From Chloroflexi bacterium RBG_16_64_43 (GTDB lineage: Bacteria; Chloroflexota; Anaerolineae; Anaerolineales; RBG-16-64-43), in NCBI GenBank assembly GCA_001796965.1, contig MGOA01000050.1:1-42317 (forward strand): a DNA stretch of 42,317 nt, read 5' to 3'. Positions 15,984 through 23,088 of this stretch are shown piece after piece (position 1 is the first letter of the stretch; the number at the start of each line of letters is the position of its first letter). The position numbers and the translations under genes were made by a program. The notes under the pieces are model-generated. The model saw only the letters and a list, made by a program, of their open reading frames with translations. It ran no database searches and was not told the DNA's origin.

Positions 15984-17246
15984 ATGTTCCTCGATGAGGT
16001 ACACCTCGCGGTGAAGGCCGGCAAGGGCGGCGATGGGATGATGCACTTCCATCGCGAGAAGTACGTCACCCGCGGTGGGCCCGATGGCGGCGACGGAGGC
16101 CCGGGCGGCGATGTGGTCCTGGTGGTCGATCCTAAGCTCAATACCCTTTCCTACTTTCATCATCAGCGCTCCTTCCACGCACAAGATGGCGCACGCGGCG
16201 GCACCAACAATCGCACGGGGAAATCCGGCGCGGATATGCTGCTCGGGGTACCGCGTGGCACGCTGGTGCGCGAAGCCGGCAGCGGCCAGCTGCTGGGCGA
16301 CCTGACCGAGCCCGGCCAGCAGCTGCGCGTCGCCCGCGGAGGACGGGGCGGGCGGGGCAACCCGCATTTCGCCTCCTCCAGCAATCAGGCCCCATACGTT
16401 GCCGAGAAGGGTGAACCGGGCGAGACCCGTGAACTGGAATTGGAGCTCAAGCTCATCGCCGACATCGGCCTGGTGGGCGTCCCCAATGCGGGCAAAAGCA
16501 CGTTTCTCGCGGCAGCGACGGCCGCCCGGCCCAAGATTGCCGCCTACCCGTTTACCACTACCGAACCGAATCTGGGCGTGGCCACGCTCGACGACACGTC
16601 GCTGGTCTTGGCCGACATCCCGGGCCTGATCGAGGGGGCCCATCGCGGGGTGGGGCTCGGGTTTGCCTTCCTGCGGCACATTCAGCGCACGCGTGTGCTG
16701 ATCCACTTGCTCGACGGCTCCGGTGAAAGCCCGGTGGCCGACTTCTCACAAATCAACTCCGAGCTGGCTCTCTTTGATCCGCGGTTGAACTCCAAGCCGC
16801 AGGTCGTGGCGTTGAACAAGATGGATTTGCCCGAGGTGCAGGCGCGTTGGGAAGGGGTGCGCCGCGATCTGGCGCAGCGCGGCGTGGAGCTGATGCCGCT
16901 TTCGGCGGCGACGCACAAGGGCCTGCGCGAAGTGATGGCGCGGGCGGCGCAGCTGCTGCGCGATCTTCCACCGCCGGCACCCAGCGAGGAGGAGCTGCCC
17001 GTCTACCGCGGGCCGCAGGACGCCGAGGAGTTCACCCTGGAACGGGAAGCCGACGGCGGATGGCGCCTGCACGGCAGGCGCATTGAACGCGCGGCGGCCA
17101 TGACCTATTGGGAATTGGACGAGGCGGTCGAACGCTTTCAACGCATCCTGGATGCCATGGGAATCTACGAGGCGATGAAGCAGGCGGGCGTCAAGCAGGG
17201 CGACCTTGTGCGGATCGGGGAGAATGAGCTGGAATGGCACGACTAG
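15984..17246 (+). CDS. obgE: Obg-family GTPase ObgE/CgtA
   Basis: A 420-residue protein with the three expected parts: the glycine-rich Obg domain (FLDEVHLAVKAGKGGDG to about 158), the G domain with GVPNAGKST, DIPGLIEGA, NKMD and a final SA motif, and the OCT C-terminal domain (about 345-415, EFTLEREADGGWRLHGRRIER). It acts in 50S subunit maturation and stringent-type control. The ATG at 15984 is preferred over a TTG at 15957 because the family begins at the MFLDE segment. The 3' end overlaps nadD by 13 bp; the obg-nadD order is common. Confidence 0.95.
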   Translation: MFLDEVHLAVKAGKGGDGMMHFHREKYVTRGGPDGGDGGPGGDVVLVVDPKLNTLSYFHHQRSFHAQDGARGGTNNRTGKSGADMLLGVPRGTLVREAGSGQLLGDLTEPGQQLRVARGGRGGRGNPHFASSSNQAPYVAEKGEPGETRELELELKLIADIGLVGVPNAGKSTFLAAATAARPKIAAYPFTTTEPNLGVATLDDTSLVLADIPGLIEGAHRGVGLGFAFLRHIQRTRVLIHLLDGSGESPVADFSQINSELALFDPRLNSKPQVVALNKMDLPEVQARWEGVRRDLAQRGVELMPLSAATHKGLREVMARAAQLLRDLPPPAPSEEELPVYRGPQDAEEFTLEREADGGWRLHGRRIERAAAMTYWELDEAVERFQRILDAMGIYEAMKQAGVKQGDLVRIGENELEWHD

Positions 17247-17857
17247 GCGTGTTTGGCGGCAGCTTCGACCCACCGCACTTGGGGCATCTGGTGTTGGCAG
17301 AGGCGGCGCTGCGCGGGCTTGGCCTGAACCGCGTGCTGTGGGTGCTCACGCCGGCGCCGCCGCACAAGCAGGGTTGGAAGATCTCGCCGCTGGCCGTGCG
17401 CGAGCGCATGGTCTCGATTATGGTGGAGCAGAACCCTCAGTTCGATTTCTCACGCGTTGAAATGGAACGCCCGGGTCCGCACTATATGGTGGATACCGTG
17501 ATGGAACTCGGACGGCGCTGGCCAGGGGATGCGCTCGTCTTGCTTTTGGGTGGGGATTCACTACGCGACCTGCCTTCGTGGGGACGCCCGCAGCTTCTCC
17601 TCGAGCAATGCACCCTGGGTGTGATGCGCCGTCCGGGAGCGGAGCCCAGGCTAGCGGAATTGGAAGAAGTTCTTCCGGGGATTTCCAAACGGACCGAGTT
17701 CTTCGATGCCCCGCGGATGGATATCTCGTCGTCAGAGATACGCCGGCGCGTGCGTTCCGGCGCAGCGTACGATCATCTTGTGTTGCCGCGGGTGGCTGCT
17801 GTCATCGCCGGTGAAGGTCTCTACCTGGAGGACGCCGGCGGCGCCTCGCCCGGATAG
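17234..17857 (+). CDS. nadD: Nicotinate-nucleotide adenylyltransferase
   Basis: A 207-residue nucleotidyltransferase that converts nicotinate mononucleotide and ATP to deamido-NAD. The class signature GVFGGSFDPPHLGHL is at the N-terminus, TPAPPHKQ follows, and ISSSEIRRRVRSG closes the active site. It overlaps the end of obgE by 13 bp, so it is translationally coupled. The 3' end overlaps the convergent C_GCAxxG_C_C gene by 37 bp. Confidence 0.95.
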   Translation: MARLGVFGGSFDPPHLGHLVLAEAALRGLGLNRVLWVLTPAPPHKQGWKISPLAVRERMVSIMVEQNPQFDFSRVEMERPGPHYMVDTVMELGRRWPGDALVLLLGGDSLRDLPSWGRPQLLLEQCTLGVMRRPGAEPRLAELEEVLPGISKRTEFFDAPRMDISSSEIRRRVRSGAAYDHLVLPRVAAVIAGEGLYLEDAGGASPG

Positions 17858-18288
17858 CCCAGCGCTTCGAGTATCTGTACCGCCCCCTCGACGAACAATG
17901 GGCACCTCGTCTCAAACAGGCCGGCCCGTTTGGCTTGGTCCAGCCCGCCCGGCTGCGAAAGGTCCACGCTGAGCAGCTCCTTACAACGCGTTGAAGCGAA
18001 TCGCCGGACGAAAGCGGCGGTGAACGCTTGGCCCGCGGCGTAGGCACGGTCCTTTTGCGACGTATCGCGCGGACGGGTCATGCCGTGCCGCAGACCGACG
18101 ACCATCAACGCCCCGCTCACTGCGCCGCACGTTTCGCCCATACGCGAAACACCGCCGCCCAGCGTTCCGGCGGCGCGCAGGGCCAACTCCTGATCGACAC
18201 CCATCTCGCGTGCGAATGTCGCGAACACGGCCTGGGCACATGAGAAGTCGTCGCGCATAGCCGCTATGGCTGCCTCGGCTCGTATCAT
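17821..18288 (-). CDS. C_GCAxxG_C_C family protein
   Basis: A 155-residue protein of the C-GCAxxG-C-C (PF09719-type) family, named for its conserved cysteines. Visible are Cys17 (DDFSCAQAV), Cys54 in GETCGAVSGALMV where the family has GCAxxG, and later RCKELLSVDL and TRCPLFVEGAV. The cysteines probably bind a metal or undergo redox change; the function is unknown and some members sit near redox or transport genes. The ATG at 18288 is chosen; the longer frame adds 38 Arg/Pro-rich residues. It lies 62 bp after the Xer-like gene on the same strand and may be co-transcribed. Confidence 0.85.
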   Translation of the reverse strand: MIRAEAAIAAMRDDFSCAQAVFATFAREMGVDQELALRAAGTLGGGVSRMGETCGAVSGALMVVGLRHGMTRPRDTSQKDRAYAAGQAFTAAFVRRFASTRCKELLSVDLSQPGGLDQAKRAGLFETRCPLFVEGAVQILEALGYPGEAPPASSR

Positions 18289-18350
18289 TGGGTCTCTCTT
18301 CTTCGCATCTGGGGGAGCGCGGCGAGGAGTGCCAGCGCGCCGGGCCGCGT

Positions 18351-19286
18351 TCACAGCGGCGGGAGGGCCAGCTTCTCGATCTTGCGGCCGATCTCGCGCC
18401 ACTGGATGCGGCTCAGGCCGAGTTTCTCACGCAACCGGTCGGGGTCCATGCCCGCTTGCCGGTCACGAACGGCGCAGGTCCAGCGGCACATATCGAATGA
18501 GAGATGCTTGGCTAGCCCGGCTTGCAGGCCGATATCTTCAAGCACGTATTCGAGTTGGCGCGGGGACCATGGGAAGAGACGGTCGGCCAGGTGGTACTGC
18601 TCCACGTAGTCGCGGTACAGGCCGACCCACTTCGGTTCGAGGGCAATCTTGCGTTCCTTGAAGCGCATACGCGGCTGGGTATAGCGCACGAACAAGAAGG
18701 GCGACTCGGGCGTACTCACATCCACGTGGCTGATCTTGAGCCCCTGGCATTCGCCCTTCTTGATGCCGGTCTTGAGCAGCAACTCGAGCAGTACGGCCGG
18801 ACGCGCATCGGCCTTTGCTCCGCTGCGGCCGGCCTGCATGCCCCGCGCCGCAAGGCGCGCCGCCTCCACCTCCCCGGCGCTGAGGACTTCGGGCAGCGGG
18901 CTGATCACCGTCTTCTGGACCAGCGGCGCAGCAGGATCCTCAGGCCACACTCCCTTCTGATGCATGTACCGAAAGAAGGCCTTGAGCGAGGTTATCCGCC
19001 GCGAGTACGTTTTGGGGCTGCATGGGACGCCGCGCGCCGAACGCATCCACTCCAGGAAGGCCTGCAGATCGCTCGTGCCGATCTCCCCCAGGGCGCGGCC
19101 GGCGCCCACATAGCTCGCCAGCAAGTTGAGGTCGGCAGTGAAGGCCTTGACCGTGTTCTCGGCCAAGCCCTCGTCCCCGAGGTGCCTCTTCCACACATGC
19201 AGGCCGGTCATCAGCGAAGAGCGCGGATTCACGGGACCGCTCTCCGCCGTGGATGAACCCGGTGAGGTGCTGGAGGGATGCGTCAT
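18351..19286 (-). CDS. Tyrosine-recombinase-fold protein without catalytic Tyr
   Basis: A 311-residue protein. Residues 28-115 form a SAM-like core-binding domain as in XerC/D (WKRHLGDEGLAENTVKAFTADL, SRRITSLKAFFRYMHQKG). Residues 135-305 match the integrase catalytic domain in layout, but the active-site set is broken. TGLRxSE is TGIKKGE (Arg to Lys176), the HxLRH box reads DMCRW (only Arg268 kept), LGH is LGL, and the position of the nucleophilic Tyr is Gly300, with no Tyr in the last 43 residues. It may bind DNA but should not cleave it by the normal route. The start at 19286 has a weak Shine-Dalgarno. There are no att-like repeats or mobile genes around it. Confidence 0.8.
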   Translation of the reverse strand: MTHPSSTSPGSSTAESGPVNPRSSLMTGLHVWKRHLGDEGLAENTVKAFTADLNLLASYVGAGRALGEIGTSDLQAFLEWMRSARGVPCSPKTYSRRITSLKAFFRYMHQKGVWPEDPAAPLVQKTVISPLPEVLSAGEVEAARLAARGMQAGRSGAKADARPAVLLELLLKTGIKKGECQGLKISHVDVSTPESPFLFVRYTQPRMRFKERKIALEPKWVGLYRDYVEQYHLADRLFPWSPRQLEYVLEDIGLQAGLAKHLSFDMCRWTCAVRDRQAGMDPDRLREKLGLSRIQWREIGRKIEKLALPPL

Positions 19287-19402
19287 GACCGTGGCGATCC
19301 TGCTCTCACTCTTGCGCGAGCGGCGGGTGGGGCTCCAGGCCGCTGTGCGGCCCGGCCGAGAGTGCGCTACAGCAGCTCAACCAACACGGGCAGGCTGTGC
19401 GT

Positions 19403-20521
19403 TTATGGGTAGAGCGCTTCCTGCAGCAGGTTACGGATCGCATCTGGGATCGGCAGTTGGACGTCGGCGCCGGCGGGCGTGATCCAACCGTAGCACTGAG
19501 TGGGGCTGACGATACGATAGCGGCGCACGTTGTCGGGCCGCACGCTGGTGGCCATGGTCACGAAGGGAGCCAGATCCTGGAAGGAAAGATCCATGTCGAC
19601 GAATTGGCGAAGCTGGTCGAAGAAGCCCGGCATATTGGCGAGCGCGTTGAGGCTGAGCAGCCGGTTGGCAAATCCAAGAATCACTTCTTGCTGACGCCGC
19701 TCCCGGTCGAAATCACTGGTGGAATATCGCGAGCGGACATACCACAGGGCGGTAGCGCCGTCCATATGCACCACGCCGGGATACACCGTGTAGTCACCGT
19801 ACCCCTTGCGCTTGTCGGTCAGCGTTTGCGCCACGGGCACGTCTATGCCGCCGAGCGAATCGACCAGCCCGGTGAAACCGCTGAAGTTCACCCGCACCCA
19901 GTGATCCACCCGCAGGCCGAAGTTGTACATCATCGTGTCTTGGAACAACCCGAAACTCCCGCCCTCGTAGCCCAGCGTGTAGCCGATGGGGAACGCCACG
20001 TTGATGCGCTGCATGGTGTAAGCGGGTATGTACACATACAGATCGCGGGGGAACGAAATGAGCGTGGCCGTTCCGCGCGAGCGGTTGAGCGAAAGGATCA
20101 TGATCGTGTCGGTGCGATACGAGCTACCGAACGGCCGCATGTCGCTGCCCAGCAAGGCAATGTTGAGCACCTCGTCGCTCAACTCGAAGGGCTGGGCCGG
20201 GGTGGGGATGGCCGTGGGTGCAGGATAGATCGGCCCGGCGTAGGGCGACCAGGGCGGCACGCCAACATAGGGCGTGGGCGGCACGAGCGGCTCGCCAGCG
20301 CCGGGTGTTTCCTGCAGAAAGGGCGCCAGTTGAGTGGCCAGGGAAGGCAGGAAGGGCGTGGGCGTGCTTGAGGCGGGCAGGAAAGGCGTAGGTGAAATCG
20401 AGTTGCCGGGGTTCCCTCCAAAGAACATGGAGGCCCCGTTACCCAATAGCATGCAGCTCAGGCTGAGGGCGCTGGCCGCACCAAATGCGGCGGCGATGAG
20501 GGGACGTCGTCCAGCAGACAT
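19403..20521 (-). CDS. LytR-CpsA-Psr (LCP) family protein
   Basis: A 372-residue exported protein. An N-terminal hydrophobic segment (about 6-33) anchors it; it includes LSLSC, which is only a poor lipobox. A Pro/Thr-rich linker (about 40-110) precedes the LCP domain. LCP landmarks are LLGSDMRPFGSSYRTDTIMI, FPRDLYVYIP, RINVAFPIG and YVRSRYSTSDFDRERRQQ, which hold the Asp/Arg residues that bind the polyprenyl pyrophosphate. LCP enzymes attach polymers to the cell wall or glycans to proteins. AAGGAAGG precedes the ATG at 20521; the longer open frame runs into the upstream gene and is not needed. Confidence 0.92.
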   Translation of the reverse strand: MSAGRRPLIAAAFGAASALSLSCMLLGNGASMFFGGNPGNSISPTPFLPASSTPTPFLPSLATQLAPFLQETPGAGEPLVPPTPYVGVPPWSPYAGPIYPAPTAIPTPAQPFELSDEVLNIALLGSDMRPFGSSYRTDTIMILSLNRSRGTATLISFPRDLYVYIPAYTMQRINVAFPIGYTLGYEGGSFGLFQDTMMYNFGLRVDHWVRVNFSGFTGLVDSLGGIDVPVAQTLTDKRKGYGDYTVYPGVVHMDGATALWYVRSRYSTSDFDRERRQQEVILGFANRLLSLNALANMPGFFDQLRQFVDMDLSFQDLAPFVTMATSVRPDNVRRYRIVSPTQCYGWITPAGADVQLPIPDAIRNLLQEALYP

Positions 20522-20548
20522 TCGCCTTCCTTGAGCAACTGAAGATGT

Positions 20549-20585
20549 GCCCTGCGCGCGCAGGGCCATCTTAAGGACGATTATA
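20549..20585 (-). promoter_or_regulatory. LCP gene promoter and leader hairpin
   Basis: On the minus strand a perfect TATAAT (20585-20580) lies 59 bp before the LCP start, with no clear -35. Between them is an 18-bp perfect palindrome, GCCCTGCGCGCGCAGGGC (20549-20566), with GATG/CATC flanks, which would form a hairpin in the leader or bind a dimeric regulator. Confidence 0.5.
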
Positions 20586-20658
20586 CGCCCGCCGGAGTTC
20601 CAAGCGGCGATTCGCGGGGCGAGGGGCTGCCGACGAATGCCAGAGTACGCGGGACGGC

Positions 20659-23049
20659 TCAGGTGTACGCCCCGCTTTGAGGCGCAGCCAGAGGCACTTC
20701 GATGGAGAAGGTGCTGCCCTGGCCGGCCTGGCTCTCGACCCAAATACGGCCGCCGACCGATTGGGCCAACTCGTGGGCCACCGCCATGCCGATTCCCTTT
20801 TCGCCCAGGCCGGCCAGCGGAGCGCCTGTGCCGCGCGCGATCGAATCAAACACCATCGGGTAATCGTCTGGGGCGATGCCCGCCCCGCCGTCGTCGACGG
20901 AGACGAGCAGGGCCGAGGGCGGTCCGCCCTCGGGCATGCGCAGATGCGCGCGCACTCCCACCTCGCTGTGGGGCGGGGTGGCCAGCACCGCATTGCGCAC
21001 CAGGTGATAAAGCAATTGGCGCACGCAGGCCCGATCGGCCTCGGCCTCGAAGGTCGTCTCGGGCAATTCGAGGTGAATGCTCAACTCGCGTTCGCGGATC
21101 AATTCGCTGGAGGCCGTCAGGGCCGCGTCGACCTCCTCGGCCACTTCCAGCGGTCCCCAATCGACCGGGGCTTCGGAACGGGCGAACGCGGCCAGGCTTT
21201 CCAGGTCCTGCGCCAAGGCTTCGGCCTGATAGGCCCGATCGCGCAGGTGCTCGAGCGGCTGGCGTTGCATCGAGCCCAGCAACGCCGCGCCCTGACCGGC
21301 CACAAGTTCAGAGTCGCTGCGTACCGAAAGAACGGCCTTGAGCAGTTCGCGGGCGAGGGAGAGGACCACTTGTTCGCCGAGAAGCCCGCCGCGGGCCGGG
21401 GGCACCGCACGCGCCGGTTCATCCCACCCCACGCCCTGGCGCTCCAATTCCTTTTCGGCACGGTCGAGCGCCATGCGCAGCCGCTGGACCTCTTCGCTAT
21501 GTTCGGACATAAACTCGTGCAGCACTTCACCCGAAGGAGCGGGGATGGGCTGACCCGCCAAACTGGCCCGCAGCGAGGCAATCACCTCATCCCGATTGAG
21601 CAGAACCTGAGAGAGGGCTTCTTCCAGGTGGGTGACTTCGGCCTCCATCTCCTTGAGGCTTTCCGGTTGCGTCCGCTGGGTAAGCTGCACCTCCAGCGAG
21701 TCGGCCCGCCGGCGTTCGGCTTGCAGGTCCTCTTGCGCCTGTCGCAGGCGGAAGCCGAAGTCGGAGTTCTCCTCGCGCAAATTGGCCAACTCGGCATCCG
21801 ACATCAGCGCCCGCGATCGGGGCGGTTCGCGCGGCGCCTCGGGCAGCAACTGTGAGGGGGCCAGGTCGGTGACAAGCGGCGCGGCGAAAGCGCCCAATGT
21901 GCGCTGATCCTCGCTGCTCCATTCGCGTCCGCTGTAGGGTGATAGGACAAGCAAAGCCGTGCTGGCATTCGTGCCGGCGGCCAACGGCATCAGCATCGCC
22001 GGGCCGGGTTGGGGCAATCCCACCGCTTCGGCAACACGCTTGTAGTCGGCTGGCAGGTCGGCTGCAGAATAGGTGTGGACGCCGTCTTGTGCGAGTTGGG
22101 CAATGATGCTTCCACTCTGGTCGCCCGGCAGGAATGCGCCGAGCAAGGGTTGCGAGCGCACCAGATCGTATCCGGCGGTGATATGAAGACCGGCCCCGTC
22201 TTCCGCTCGCACGAGGGTCAGGGCCACATCTGCATTGAGTGTGCGGGCGGCCCAAAAGGCAAGATCTTCGGCCATGGAACGGGCTGCCATGGGCGCGCCG
22301 GCCACACCCGGGGTTTCTGGTGGCGCGGGTTCGTCGCTCGTCGCAGGGGTGAGCCGCACCGCGACAGCATGTGCCGGGCGGCTGGCCAACGCTGCGATCC
22401 ACACAATGAACAGTGGATAGACGATCACTTCCGCCGCACGTAGCAGCGTGGCGAAATCCTCATCTGGTCGGCGCAGCACGCCTTGCACTATCGCAGCCGC
22501 CAGGAGCAGGCCGATGGCCGTCAGTCGCAGGCCGCGCAGCGCGGACCGGCGCAGGAACAGGAACGCCGCGCCGATCACCGCGGCCAGCGCGAGGCTTGCA
22601 TCCCACATGGGTGCTAGCACGGTGGTGTTGAATCGCAGTTCCGGGAGCTGGAGGGCCGTGGAGTAAAGCAGCACGCTGGAGGCCAGAGCCAGCACCAGCG
22701 CCAGCCCGGCGGCGGTGAAGGCGATCAGCGCAGCCAGCCGCCCGCTCGGCTGGAGCACCAGCCAAACCAGGAGCACGGCCGAGATGACACTCGTGGCGCG
22801 ATCGGCATTGCCGAGCGCCGTTCGGGCAAACGTACCGCCGTCCCACGCGGCCCACACCGCGAGCGCCGCCAGCACGATGCGCAAAGTGACCATCACGCCC
22901 AGGCCTAGCGCGAGGCGCGTCCACAGCTCGCGGCCCAAGTGTGACCGCCACGTCGCCGCCAAGATCAGGCCCAAGACCAGCGCGAGGAGCAGAACCAGAT
23001 TGGCCGGCGGCAGGCTGAGCGCGTCGAGGATGCCGGGGGATGTGCTCAT
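20659..23049 (-). CDS. Multi-TM GAF histidine-kinase-like protein lacking H-box His
   Basis: A 796-residue protein. Residues 1-225 hold about seven membrane helices, 255-400 a GAF-like domain (FWAARTLNADVALTLV), 415-540 a charged coiled coil, 558-640 a two-helix DHp-like region and 665-788 a HATPase_c domain. The ATP site is complete: N-box Asn686 (YHLVRNAV), G1 DDGGAG (719-724), G2 GLGEKGIGM. Where the H-box SHELRTP should be I read ARELLKA, with Arg567 in place of His; the only nearby His (601) is in an unusual position. No response regulator is near. It may be a pseudo-kinase that senses and signals by conformational change. It is 39 bp downstream of the NACHT gene on the same strand. Confidence 0.82.
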   Translation of the reverse strand: MSTSPGILDALSLPPANLVLLLALVLGLILAATWRSHLGRELWTRLALGLGVMVTLRIVLAALAVWAAWDGGTFARTALGNADRATSVISAVLLVWLVLQPSGRLAALIAFTAAGLALVLALASSVLLYSTALQLPELRFNTTVLAPMWDASLALAAVIGAAFLFLRRSALRGLRLTAIGLLLAAAIVQGVLRRPDEDFATLLRAAEVIVYPLFIVWIAALASRPAHAVAVRLTPATSDEPAPPETPGVAGAPMAARSMAEDLAFWAARTLNADVALTLVRAEDGAGLHITAGYDLVRSQPLLGAFLPGDQSGSIIAQLAQDGVHTYSAADLPADYKRVAEAVGLPQPGPAMLMPLAAGTNASTALLVLSPYSGREWSSEDQRTLGAFAAPLVTDLAPSQLLPEAPREPPRSRALMSDAELANLREENSDFGFRLRQAQEDLQAERRRADSLEVQLTQRTQPESLKEMEAEVTHLEEALSQVLLNRDEVIASLRASLAGQPIPAPSGEVLHEFMSEHSEEVQRLRMALDRAEKELERQGVGWDEPARAVPPARGGLLGEQVVLSLARELLKAVLSVRSDSELVAGQGAALLGSMQRQPLEHLRDRAYQAEALAQDLESLAAFARSEAPVDWGPLEVAEEVDAALTASSELIRERELSIHLELPETTFEAEADRACVRQLLYHLVRNAVLATPPHSEVGVRAHLRMPEGGPPSALLVSVDDGGAGIAPDDYPMVFDSIARGTGAPLAGLGEKGIGMAVAHELAQSVGGRIWVESQAGQGSTFSIEVPLAAPQSGAYT

Positions 23050-23088
23050 CGAGCGGCCCTTTCTGTGAGCACGGGGTAGATGGCCCGA

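Noticed and set aside
18351..19402. A mobile element around the Xer-like gene
   Set aside because: No terminal repeats, duplicated target, tRNA-end target or cargo genes; the recombinase itself lacks catalytic residues.
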